A DNA stretch of 42,238 nucleotides from Planctomycetota bacterium (GTDB taxonomy: Bacteria > Planctomycetota > Phycisphaerae > Sedimentisphaerales > Anaerohalosphaeraceae). Shown here piece after piece: positions 34,316-42,202 of this stretch (positions within the stretch are counted from its first letter, which is position 1; every line of letters starts with the position of its first letter). The notes under the pieces were generated by a model, which saw only the letters and a program-made list of their open reading frames with translations, had not been told where the DNA came from and did not search any database. The stretch is from assembly GCA_023143375.1 (NCBI GenBank), contig JAGLHQ010000194.1, positions 1-42,238 of the forward strand, written 5' to 3'. A program made the position numbers and the translations under genes.

Positions 34316-35380
34316 ATGACGAAACTACATAACACATCGACGATTACGTTTAAGGATAGAGAGTTTGTTAAGGTTTCTACGGAGCTTGCCTTTACGGACA
34401 GGATCGGAACGTGGAAGGCCCGCTGGGACATGGGGAGGATGCATTATTTTGTCGAGCCCGGCCTGTATGCGATTGGCGATCCGACGGATATATCCGATGT
34501 GCTTGTAAGCGCTAACTATAAGATGAGCTTTGACAGACTGCGTGCTAGTATGGCAGGACGTGACGCGTGGATACTTGTATTAGATACCGACGGTATTAAC
34601 GTGTGGTGCGCCGCTGGTAAAGGGACGTTTGGGACTGATGAGCTTGTAAAACGTATCGAAGATGTAAAGCTTGGCGAGATCATATCGCATAAAACACTTA
34701 TCGTCCCTCAGCTTGGCGCTCCATCGGTTGCGGCGCATACGGTTAGAGAGCTTAGCGGATTTGGCGTTGTGTTCGGTCCGGTTAGATGCGAGGACTTGCC
34801 TGCGTTTATAGATGCAGGGTATGAGGCTACGCCGGGGATGCGCAGGATAGAATTTCCGCTTGCTGACAGAATGGTGCTGATACCGGTTGAGATCGTTTTT
34901 GGTTTTAAGTATCTTATTTACGTCGGGCTTGTTGTGTTTTTGCTTTCCGGATTCGCCGGCGAGGGTTTGTATAGCAGTGATATGGCGATGACATATGGTC
35001 TGTCGAATGTGAAGCTGCTTTTGTTTGTGTTTATGATCCCTGTGGTGTTGGGCCCGGTTTTGCTGCCCTGGCTGCCTGGCAGGGCGTTTTGCGTTAAAGG
35101 GCTTTGGATCGGTTTGGCAATGGATGCGTTTCTGCTGTGGAGGATACTGCAATTGAGCAGGGCCAATCCGGGTATGCTATGCGAGTTGGACTGGTTTTTG
35201 CCGGGGGCGTGGTTGTTGGTGATGCCTGCGCTTGCGAGTTTTGTGGTTATGAATTATACGGGGACGACGACGTACACGTCTTTGTCTGGTGTAAAGAAAG
35301 AGATGAAGGTTGCTATACCGCTGCAGGCGATAGCGGTTGTTGTTGCGAGTGCTTTTTGGATCGCGAGTTTGTTTGTTTAA
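34316..35380 (+). CDS. hgcA: Mercury methylation corrinoid protein HgcA
   Basis: Methyl carrier that transfers a methyl group from its cobalamin to Hg(II), giving methylmercury. The N-terminal corrinoid domain (about 20-180) contains the diagnostic cap-helix motif NVWCAAGKGTF at 95-105, with Cys98 as the predicted lower cobalt ligand. HKTLIVPQLGAPSVAAH (about 125-141) and GFGVVFGPVRCEDLP near 148-162 also fit HgcA. Five membrane helices fill residues 193-354. Length is 354, against about 340 for the studied proteins. The related CdhD/AcsC corrinoid proteins lack this motif and the membrane domain. hgcB follows after 63 bases, and acr3/arsR precede on the same strand. Confidence 0.95.
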   Translation: MTKLHNTSTITFKDREFVKVSTELAFTDRIGTWKARWDMGRMHYFVEPGLYAIGDPTDISDVLVSANYKMSFDRLRASMAGRDAWILVLDTDGINVWCAAGKGTFGTDELVKRIEDVKLGEIISHKTLIVPQLGAPSVAAHTVRELSGFGVVFGPVRCEDLPAFIDAGYEATPGMRRIEFPLADRMVLIPVEIVFGFKYLIYVGLVVFLLSGFAGEGLYSSDMAMTYGLSNVKLLLFVFMIPVVLGPVLLPWLPGRAFCVKGLWIGLAMDAFLLWRILQLSRANPGMLCELDWFLPGAWLLVMPALASFVVMNYTGTTTYTSLSGVKKEMKVAIPLQAIAVVVASAFWIASLFV

Positions 35381-35407
35381 TAGAAATTAAAATATAAGAA
35401 TTACGGA

Positions 35408-35422
35408 ATCGCCTATGGCGAT
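35408..35422. repeat. Short palindromic repeat between hgcA and hgcB
   Basis: ATCGCC-TAT-GGCGAT, a perfect 6-bp stem, within GGAATCGCCTATGGCGATGC. Same family as 27259 and 32262. It lies 22 bases before the hgcB start, in the probable hgcAB mRNA. Confidence 0.65.
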
Positions 35423-35443
35423 GCCGATTAAACAGGTAAGAAA

Positions 35444-35743
35444 ATGGCTGAGCTTAGATATTTAAAAAATGTTGTGACGCTTGCTTACGATGCTGATAAG
35501 TGTATCGGATGTAAGAAGTGTACGGAGGTTTGCCCTCATGCGGTTTTTGTGATGGAAGGCAAAAAGGCTAAGATGGTTGACGCGGATGCGTGCATGGAGT
35601 GCGGTGCATGTGCGACGAACTGCAAACCCGGGGCGATCACAGTCGATTCGGGGGTTGGTTGTGTAACGGGGGTTATCGTAGGCGCACTGAAAGGTACCGA
35701 GCCGACGTGCGATTGCGATCCCAAGGGCGACGGATGCTGTTAG
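35444..35743 (+). CDS. hgcB: Mercury methylation ferredoxin HgcB
   Basis: Dicluster [4Fe-4S] ferredoxin that keeps HgcA cobalamin reduced and may hand over Hg(II). Of 99 residues, Cys20, 23, 26 and 30 (CIGCKKCTEVCP) form the first cluster site. Cys50, 53, 56 and 60 (CMECGACATNC) form the second, matching the HgcB-specific C(M/I)ECGAC motif. Cys73 in SGVGCV and the terminal Cys98-Cys99 pair (GDGCC) are the extra cysteines known as important in HgcB. Two further cysteines (Cys89, Cys91) lie in the tail. All functional features are intact. It is directly downstream of hgcA. Confidence 0.96.
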   Translation: MAELRYLKNVVTLAYDADKCIGCKKCTEVCPHAVFVMEGKKAKMVDADACMECGACATNCKPGAITVDSGVGCVTGVIVGALKGTEPTCDCDPKGDGCC

Positions 35744-35814
35744 CCAAATAATTTTGATGCAAGACGCTGCTTGATGTTCAGGTAGCCATCGAAAGCGTAA
35801 AGCACAGAGGAGCA

Positions 35815-35889
35815 ATGAATATTATGTGGATTATGCCGGTTGTATTTTGGTGTAGCGGGATTGTAGATATGGTTCGGATTGTTGTTTAG
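35815..35889 (+). CDS. Possible 24-residue hydrophobic peptide after hgcB
   Basis: Reads MNIMWIMPVVFWCSGIVDMV then RIVV and TAG. AGAGGAG lies immediately before the ATG (two to four bases), close for the first ATG but normal for the internal ATG at 35824. A single hydrophobic segment. It may be a real small membrane peptide or chance; no homologue recognised. Confidence 0.3.
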   Translation: MNIMWIMPVVFWCSGIVDMVRIVV

Positions 35890-35994
35890 GCGTTAAAAAG
35901 TCCATATTAAGCAATTTTTTTGGCTTTTTTTTGGCATACCTATTGACAAAACCGTCAAAATATAGAAAATACGAGGCTTAGATTATTTAGCTAT

Positions 35995-36067
35995 TCCCCG
36001 ATAGCTCAATTGGTAGAGCGAGCGGCTGTTAACCGCTAGGTCGTAGGTTCGAGTCCTACTCGGGGAG
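35995..36067 (+). tRNA. tRNA-Asn (GTT)
   Basis: Full cloverleaf of 73 bases. The acceptor stem TCCCCGA (35995-36001) pairs with TCGGGGA (36060-36066), with G as discriminator. The D arm is GCTCAATTGGTAGAGC. The anticodon arm AGCGG-CTGTTAA-CCGCT shows anticodon GTT. The T arm is GTAGG-TTCGAGT-CCTAC. CCA is not encoded. A perfect TTGACA (35943-35948) lies upstream but the -10 match is poor. Confidence 0.97.
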
Positions 36068-36072
36068 TTAGG

Positions 36073-36094
36073 ATACCATTCTCCCGAATGGTAT
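36073..36094 (+). terminator. Hairpin after tRNA-Asn
   Basis: ATACCATTC-TCCC-GAATGGTAT, a perfect 9-bp stem, begins five bases after the tRNA and is followed by a weak T stretch (TTTCTAT). A probable intrinsic terminator or processing hairpin. Confidence 0.6.
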
Positions 36095-36165
36095 TTCTAT
36101 ACAGTCAATGCCTTGTTTATTGAAAAAAAATCAACTGTAGGCTAACAGATAGCCGATTTTATAAT

Positions 36166-37014
36166 ATGCCGAATTTAAATCCAGAAATTGAAGGTTTTAC
36201 GATAATTAAGCGCCTTGGCGTGGGCGCCAGGACCACGATCTACCTTGCGACCGATCTGGCGACGAAACAGCAGATCGCGCTTAAACAAATAGTCCTCGAA
36301 AACCCCGAAGATACCCGCATTTTCGAGCAGATTGACACAGAATACAAGGTTTCTCAGTTGTTAGACCATCCATATCTGCGAAAATGCTACAAGCTGATCA
36401 AAAGACGCAAAATGCTCAAGGTTAATGAGGTTTTGCTGACTATGGAGATGTTTCAGGGTCAGTCCTTAGAGGATGGTCCTTCGCTTAGCTTAGGTGATGT
36501 TCTTTTGGTTTTCCGGATGGTGGCGACAGCTTTAAATGCGATGCATCAAAAGGGTTATGTTCATTGCGATATCAAGCCCAACAATATTATGTTCGGGCAT
36601 GACGGGACAATAAAAATAATCGATTTCGGTCAGAGTTGCAAGATCGGGGCGATCAAAAAGCGTATCCAGGGTACCCCTGATTATATTGCCCCGGAACAGG
36701 TTCGCAGGGAACACCTGAGCCATCGGACGGATATATTTAACCTTGGCGCTACGATGTATTGGGCGCTTACGGGCAAAAATGTTCCTACGCTAATCCCTAA
36801 GAAGAACGAATTCGGCATCCCTGTAGTCCAAAAAGAATGCAAAACCCCGCATGAAATATACAGCAAGATACCTATGTCAGTATCCGAGTTGGTAATGGAG
36901 TGTGTTCGTGAAAAACAGGTCGAACGACCTGAGAACATGGCGGCTGTTACTGCGAGACTCGATGTTCTGATTCGCAAAATATTCGAAAATAAGCTGGTAA
37001 ATAATGGCAAGTGA
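36166..37014 (+). CDS. Serine/threonine protein kinase (Hanks type)
   Basis: 282 residues, kinase domain only, with no membrane helix or sensor domain. The motifs are a glycine loop GVGARTTIY (18-26), Lys40 in ALKQI, the catalytic loop HCDIKPNN (133-140, Asp135), DFG (153-155) and APE (175-177). The catalytic loop has Cys where most have Arg (HCD instead of HRD), so it is a non-RD kinase that may not need activation-loop phosphorylation. The last 11 bases overlap the next gene, a phosphatase, which suggests a reversible phosphorylation switch. Targets unknown. Confidence 0.92.
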   Translation: MPNLNPEIEGFTIIKRLGVGARTTIYLATDLATKQQIALKQIVLENPEDTRIFEQIDTEYKVSQLLDHPYLRKCYKLIKRRKMLKVNEVLLTMEMFQGQSLEDGPSLSLGDVLLVFRMVATALNAMHQKGYVHCDIKPNNIMFGHDGTIKIIDFGQSCKIGAIKKRIQGTPDYIAPEQVRREHLSHRTDIFNLGATMYWALTGKNVPTLIPKKNEFGIPVVQKECKTPHEIYSKIPMSVSELVMECVREKQVERPENMAAVTARLDVLIRKIFENKLVNNGK

Positions 37015-37852
37015 AATAATTGAACTTTGCAATAAGGCAGCTGAGTTAAATTATTCGGCGGCGAATCGGAAGGGGAATATTATCGAGCTTTCCGGTAGCG
37101 GTAAGGTCGTCGTTACCGGCGATCTGCACGGACACCGTAGGAATTTTGAAAAGACATGCTCTTACGCAGACCTTGAGAACGATCCCGATACTTACGTTAT
37201 CTTTCAGGAGATACTCCACGGCGGCAACGAAGATGTTCATGGCGGGTGTGTTTCGTTCAAACTGTTCTTCGATATCCTTCGTCTTAAACTTCGGTTTCCC
37301 AACCAGGTTATCATTATGATGGGTAATCACGATACAGCGATCATTGCCGATAACAGCGTTCTAAAAAGCGGTAAAGAGATGAACGAGTCGATGAAGAATG
37401 CGATGAAGCGATGCTATGGCGATGACTACAAAGATGTTCTTGCGGCACTTCGGGGCTATCTTCTGAGTCAGCCGTTGGCAGTTAGGATCTCCAACGGGAT
37501 TTGGATATCTCACTCGCTGCCGGGAAATAAATTTGTCGATGAGTTCGATACGAAAATTTTCGATAAGCGTCTCGATGTCGAAGATATGCTTCGTCCGCAC
37601 TCGGCATACCTTTTGACCTGGGGCAGAAGGCATAGTGAAGATACGCTTGAAAAGCTTACGTCAATACTCGATGCCGGTACCTTTATCCTGGGGCATCAAA
37701 GCCAGGAAGGCGGTTTCTCGCGCGCGGGTAAGAACTTGATAATCATTGCTTCGGAACATAACCACGGATGTCTTATCTCGTTCGATCTTGCTGAAAGCTA
37801 TTCGACGGACGAGATAATGAATTGCATTGTGCCGTTGGCATCTGTTATGTAA
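37004..37852 (+). CDS. Calcineurin-like metallophosphatase, kinase partner
   Basis: 282 residues of the PPP/metallophosphoesterase fold. GDLHGHRRNFEK (39-50) is the first metal motif and MMGNHD (104-109) the asparagine/histidine motif. ISHSLPG near 168 and FILGHQSQ near 228 supply later histidines. The middle GDxxDRG motif of classical PPP enzymes is altered (ILHGGNEDVHGG, 69-80). Its start lies inside the end of the kinase gene, so the two are translationally coupled and probably act on the same substrates. A nucleotide or other phosphoesterase is the alternative. Confidence 0.85.
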   Translation: MASEIIELCNKAAELNYSAANRKGNIIELSGSGKVVVTGDLHGHRRNFEKTCSYADLENDPDTYVIFQEILHGGNEDVHGGCVSFKLFFDILRLKLRFPNQVIIMMGNHDTAIIADNSVLKSGKEMNESMKNAMKRCYGDDYKDVLAALRGYLLSQPLAVRISNGIWISHSLPGNKFVDEFDTKIFDKRLDVEDMLRPHSAYLLTWGRRHSEDTLEKLTSILDAGTFILGHQSQEGGFSRAGKNLIIIASEHNHGCLISFDLAESYSTDEIMNCIVPLASVM

Positions 37853-37890
37853 AATACTGATACGAAGATAGGGTTAAAGGGAATTAGTCA

Positions 37891-39108
37891 GTGTTTTGGA
37901 TCATATACGAATATGTTGCGGTTTTTGCGATCGTTTCGCAATTATTTTTCTTGCTTAACACTTTTCAAAACTATTTCTATGTTTTGAAGAAGTCGTCCAG
38001 AAGCCCCAACTCATACCGTCCGCGTGTTCTTGTTACGGTGCCCTGCAAGGGGATAGATAAGGCGCTGGCGAAGAATATAAGTTCGCTTTTTGCCATTGAT
38101 TATGACGGTTTCTATCTTCAGTTTGTCGTTGAGTGTAAGAGTGATCCTGTGTACGAGGAACTTTGCAGGCTTAAGGACAAACTTTCCGGTACATCAAAAG
38201 CTCTCGACGTTCGCATACTTGTAGCCGGTCTTGCCGACGGTTGCAGCCAGAAGGTGCATAATCTGCTGTTTTCCTGTAACAATTCTCCGGAAGATGTCGA
38301 GGTGTTTGCGTTCGTCGATTCGGATGCGTGTATTCGCCCCGACTGGTTGAGCCATCTCGTTCATCCGCTTAGGAAAGATAAGCACGGCGCGTCTACGGGG
38401 TATAGGTGGTTTGTTCCGCAACGAAATAATCTTGCGACTTTTGTGCTGTCATCGCTAAACGCCAAGGTAGCTCAGATGCTTGGCAATAGTCATTTTGTTC
38501 AGGCGTGGGGCGGTTCGATGGCGATAAAGAAAAAGTTATTTTACGATATAGGACTCGATGAGATTTGGAAAAATGCTTTAAGCGACGATCTTTGTCTGTC
38601 GTGGGCGGTTAAGAGAAAGGGCAAAAAGAAAATAATCTTCGTACCAGCCTGTTTTGTGGCTTCATACGAGGAGACGACATGGCCGGAGTTGTTCGAGTTT
38701 GTCAGGAGGCAGTTTCTTATAACGCGTGTTATTCTGCCGGGGACGTGGCTGTTCGCTCTTTATTGCAGTTTCTTTGGGGTGCTTGGACTTTGGCTCGGTC
38801 TGGGGATAGCGATATATGCGTGGGCTATCGGCAAGAGCGGTCTTTTGCTTTACGCAGCTTTGCCGATCATTTTCTATGTCTGTCAGATCATCCGCCCCAT
38901 ACTCAGGCAAAAGATGATCCTGCGGCTGCTAAGTGAGGATAAAGAAAAGATCAAGCCCGCGATGTATGCAGATATTATGGGCAATGTTATATGGTCGCTG
39001 GTGCTGCTTGTGTGTATTGTTGCCTCGGCGTTCGGAAGGACCATTGTTTGGCGCGGCATCGAGTATAAACTTATCGGTCCGACAGAGACACATATCAAAA
39101 AGCGTTGA
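37891..39108 (+). CDS. Membrane family 2 glycosyltransferase
   Basis: 405 residues, GTG start. The first helix (about 5-30) is followed by a GT-A domain: VLVTVPCKG near 46, FVDSDACIRPDW (DxD, near 145), QAWGGSMAI near 208, SDDLCLSWAV near 231 and FEFVRRQF near 270 (the QxxRW-like site). Three or four C-terminal helices follow. It resembles ceramide-glucosyltransferase-like (GT21/GT2) and processive synthases that make glycolipids or extracellular polysaccharide. It lies 38 bases after the phosphatase, so kinase, phosphatase and transferase may be one operon. The sugar and acceptor are unknown. Confidence 0.82.
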   Translation: MFWIIYEYVAVFAIVSQLFFLLNTFQNYFYVLKKSSRSPNSYRPRVLVTVPCKGIDKALAKNISSLFAIDYDGFYLQFVVECKSDPVYEELCRLKDKLSGTSKALDVRILVAGLADGCSQKVHNLLFSCNNSPEDVEVFAFVDSDACIRPDWLSHLVHPLRKDKHGASTGYRWFVPQRNNLATFVLSSLNAKVAQMLGNSHFVQAWGGSMAIKKKLFYDIGLDEIWKNALSDDLCLSWAVKRKGKKKIIFVPACFVASYEETTWPELFEFVRRQFLITRVILPGTWLFALYCSFFGVLGLWLGLGIAIYAWAIGKSGLLLYAALPIIFYVCQIIRPILRQKMILRLLSEDKEKIKPAMYADIMGNVIWSLVLLVCIVASAFGRTIVWRGIEYKLIGPTETHIKKR

Positions 39109-39136
39109 GGTTCGTGCCGTTTGGGCAACAAGCCCA

Positions 39137-40174
39137 TTAGATGAGGTTGGTCGGTCCGACCAGGTCTATCCTGTTTTTTCCGCTTCTTTTTGCTTCCAGC
39201 ATGGCGTTGTCCGTTTTCTCGAAAAGTTCTTCAACAGTTATTCCGTCCTTTGGGAACGAAGCCAGCCCGCCGCTGATCGTAAGCTCTCCTTTTCCTTCCG
39301 GTCCGAGGAACGAGAACTCGGCGGAGGAAATTTCTTTTCTAAACCGTTCGCATATGAAGAGCACTTCCTGCGGATGCTCGGATGCTATTCTTCTTTCGTC
39401 TTGTAATTTTTTCGAGAGTTTTTCGGTGTCGAATCCCGTAGGGCAGTCCCAGAAGACGACGGCGAATTCGTCACCCCCGATGCGTCCGACGATGTCGTGT
39501 TCTCGACAGCATTTTTGCATCATCGAAGCGGCTTGCTTTAAGACGGTATCCCCGATGGCGTGCCCGTAGACATCGTTGTAATGTTTGAAGTTGTCTATGT
39601 CGAACAAGAACAGCGTTATCCGCATGTCCTCTTTCTTTGCCTTTGCGATGACCTGCTTTAAAAACTCAAATACGTACCTTCTGTTTTTCAGCCCGGTCAG
39701 ATCGTCTTCGGTTGCGAGTTTTTCAAGCTCGGTGATCCTTGAGTTTTTATGTTGTTCGATAGCTGTTAGGGTGCTTGCAGAAGTGATCGGTACAACGGCC
39801 TGTGGTTTGTCTTCCATGAGTTCGGTATCGGCAGGGCAGATGAGATAGTCGTCTGCAAGCGGTTTTGACCCGTTGGAAGATGCGGTTAGCTCTATCGCAT
39901 CGGGTTCCTCCAGCATATGGGCGAGTAATATTATCCTTGCCGAGTTTGAGGCATTTCGCAGGTCGGAAAGATCGGATCGCAGCTTTTTCGGGAAGGTTGA
40001 CATTACGACGAGTATGCGGTCGTAACTTTTTCCGGAGGCGGTTTCGATGGCGTCGCCGATGCTGGAACAGACAGAACAGTTTAGCTTGTCCGGCAGATCG
40101 GAATTATCAAATGCATCGGCGATATTGCCGACGATAAGCGTTTTTTGCCTATTTAGATGGCTATTGCTTGGCAT
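39137..40174 (-). CDS. GGDEF diguanylate cyclase
   Basis: About 345 residues from the ATG at 40172-40174; an earlier in-frame ATG would add 32 unlikely residues. Residues 10-115 look like a degenerate receiver-type domain (KTLIVGNIADAF, DRILVVMSTF) without a clear phospho-acceptor. A short linker helix leads to the GGDEF domain (from about 165: DDLTGLKNRRYVFEF). The active motif is GRIGGDEFAVVFWD and the inhibitory RxxD site (REHD) lies five residues before it, so c-di-GMP synthesis with product inhibition is expected. An insertion of about 45 residues follows the active motif. It converges on the glycosyltransferase gene with a 28-base gap. Confidence 0.9.
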   Translation of the reverse strand: MPSNSHLNRQKTLIVGNIADAFDNSDLPDKLNCSVCSSIGDAIETASGKSYDRILVVMSTFPKKLRSDLSDLRNASNSARIILLAHMLEEPDAIELTASSNGSKPLADDYLICPADTELMEDKPQAVVPITSASTLTAIEQHKNSRITELEKLATEDDLTGLKNRRYVFEFLKQVIAKAKKEDMRITLFLFDIDNFKHYNDVYGHAIGDTVLKQAASMMQKCCREHDIVGRIGGDEFAVVFWDCPTGFDTEKLSKKLQDERRIASEHPQEVLFICERFRKEISSAEFSFLGPEGKGELTISGGLASFPKDGITVEELFEKTDNAMLEAKRSGKNRIDLVGPTNLI

Positions 40175-40273
40175 TTGCAAACTTTCTCTAATTGTTGTCT
40201 TTTTGCGTGTAAACTCCCACAAAGAACATGATACCAAAAATTGCAGAAATGTCAACCTAAAACCTGGCACGAT

Positions 40274-42136
40274 TTATTCGATGGTCGGCAGGCTGTTGAG
40301 CATGAATTGGGCGTGTTCCGTGAAAATGCTTTTAGGATGCGATTCGATAAACGTTTTAAGTATCTGACGGGTGTTAGCGAGATATTTTTGCTTTTCCGGT
40401 CCGTCCTGCGGGTGATCTTTCCACAGCTTTACATTTACCAGGCCAAGCTCGTAAAGAGCCTGGATGCCTCCGTCCGTTTTTGAAAAGTTTTCGCTAAGAT
40501 CTTTTAGAAGTTTGTTTCTTATTTCCATATCTACCAGCAGCATTGCTTTTGCGAGCATGATATTATCATAAAGCGGATCGGTTTTTTTTACGCCCTCAAG
40601 CAGCTTGTCGAGCCGGCCCGGATAATCCCAGATGTACGGGTTTAGTATTACGAATTCGGCAAGGAGTTTTTTAGAGGTGCTTGACTGCTGTCTGTTTTCC
40701 GGTCCGATGAGTGTTTTAAGTTCATGAAGTTTTCTTTGGAGTTCTTTAAGTGTCGGTGTTGTCATCACCGTATCCCGGGGCTGAACAAAAACGGCAAAAA
40801 GCGATTGGGTTTCGTCGTCTGTTCTGTTGGCGGCGGCGATCTGTTTTCCGATCATGACAATCGCGACCTCGCAAAGTTCGGTGGCTTTTTCAAACTCTCC
40901 CTGGCCCGCCAGGTGCATTGCTATTCTCCATCTGGCTTCGAGTGCTTCGGGACTCTGCGGGAATTCATCGTAGAGTTTGTACCAGATGGGCAGGTTCTCG
41001 CGGCGCGGATAGTCGCTATAAAAATGCAGCGTTTCTGTCATTGCGAACATGCGAACGTCCGGGGTGTACTCGTTTAGCATAGCTTTGTAATAAAGAGCTA
41101 CAGGCATACGCTTGCTGGTGGAGCGTTTGTTAATGAATAGATCGTATTGGTTGAGGAGCCACTGCCTTTTTAATTGGAAGTTAAGGTCTTCTGAAACCTT
41201 GAACCAGTTCGGCCATCTGTCGTATCCGAGCTGTATTTGAATCTCGTCTTTTAGCTCTTCTCTTAGAAGCAGCGGTTCTGTCGGATAGAACAGCCCTGCC
41301 AGAAAACTTTTCGTGCCGCGATCTGCTATTGTTTCGTCGAGTTGTTTGGAAAGCTTGTGGTTGTAGAACTCCGGTACCTGATCGGGGTTGTTGCCCGCAA
41401 TGTACAATTGATAATCGAGTTCGGCAAAGCTTACTGTTGTCTGAAAAAGAACGACAGCAGTTAGCAGAAACACAGTCGTTACGGACCAGACCAGCCCCGG
41501 GCGGTATCTTGTGAAATGTCCGATTCCGATTACGATACCTGAGATTGCAAGCCCCGTCAGCCATGCACCTATCCATGGCGCGTATGAAAAGCCCCAGTGA
41601 ACAGGGTCGGCGCTTTCGATGCCGCCGAACAGGGCCCAGTATACAAGCTGCGGCGCCATACATAAAGCGATGGCGATAAATCGCGAGCGAAACCGCAACG
41701 GTCTGCATGCGACAGCCAGGCAGCTAAGCAATAAAAGTGCGCCCAGCAAAGGCAGCTTGGCGATGAAGACTACCGAAAGCAGCATCAGTATCGAATAACG
41801 AAAACTCAATAGCTGCGAGATCAAAAGCGGGGCAGCGGCGATGATGCCCATCAAAAGCCCGAAGACGATTATTTGCGAAGGATATTCGAAGATGCTTAAG
41901 GGGCTTGATATGAATTGTCCGAGTTTCCATGATTCGGGGCTAAAGGCAGTTGCCAGATCGAGCATCATTGCAGAACCGGTCAGTATCTTCGACCAGAAGA
42001 AGCAAACGGCAATATAGACGACGACCGCCAACATCCACCATCGCCTGACGTTGGCATGGCTGTAATGCAGAGTAGGGCCTATCGTCATGAACGATTTTGT
42101 CGGCCCGAGCGGTTTTTCTTTCCCATTCTCTGCCAT
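40274..42136 (-). CDS. Multi-helix membrane protein with TPR-like C-terminal domain
   Basis: 620 residues, no family recognised. The N-terminus (30-250) has about seven hydrophobic helices, beginning near WWMLAVVVYIAVCFFW. Residues 255-620 are soluble and helical, with repeat pairs such as EARWRIAMHLAGQGEFEKAT and ALYELGLVNVKLWKDHP that look like TPR units. The architecture suggests a membrane platform that binds other proteins. It is upstream of the GGDEF gene on the same strand with a gap of about 100 bases, so they may be cotranscribed. Confidence 0.7.
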   Translation of the reverse strand: MAENGKEKPLGPTKSFMTIGPTLHYSHANVRRWWMLAVVVYIAVCFFWSKILTGSAMMLDLATAFSPESWKLGQFISSPLSIFEYPSQIIVFGLLMGIIAAAPLLISQLLSFRYSILMLLSVVFIAKLPLLGALLLLSCLAVACRPLRFRSRFIAIALCMAPQLVYWALFGGIESADPVHWGFSYAPWIGAWLTGLAISGIVIGIGHFTRYRPGLVWSVTTVFLLTAVVLFQTTVSFAELDYQLYIAGNNPDQVPEFYNHKLSKQLDETIADRGTKSFLAGLFYPTEPLLLREELKDEIQIQLGYDRWPNWFKVSEDLNFQLKRQWLLNQYDLFINKRSTSKRMPVALYYKAMLNEYTPDVRMFAMTETLHFYSDYPRRENLPIWYKLYDEFPQSPEALEARWRIAMHLAGQGEFEKATELCEVAIVMIGKQIAAANRTDDETQSLFAVFVQPRDTVMTTPTLKELQRKLHELKTLIGPENRQQSSTSKKLLAEFVILNPYIWDYPGRLDKLLEGVKKTDPLYDNIMLAKAMLLVDMEIRNKLLKDLSENFSKTDGGIQALYELGLVNVKLWKDHPQDGPEKQKYLANTRQILKTFIESHPKSIFTEHAQFMLNSLPTIE

Positions 42137-42202
42137 TGCACAAAAAGCCGGCTAAGGTTACCCTATTGCCGGTCCTTTATTTCTAAGACATCCCAGGGAT
42201 TG

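Noticed and set aside
34580-35152. Long minus-strand reading frame (190 codons) opposite hgcA
   Set aside because: It lies wholly inside hgcA, has no ribosome site or family motif, and reflects codon bias of the real gene.
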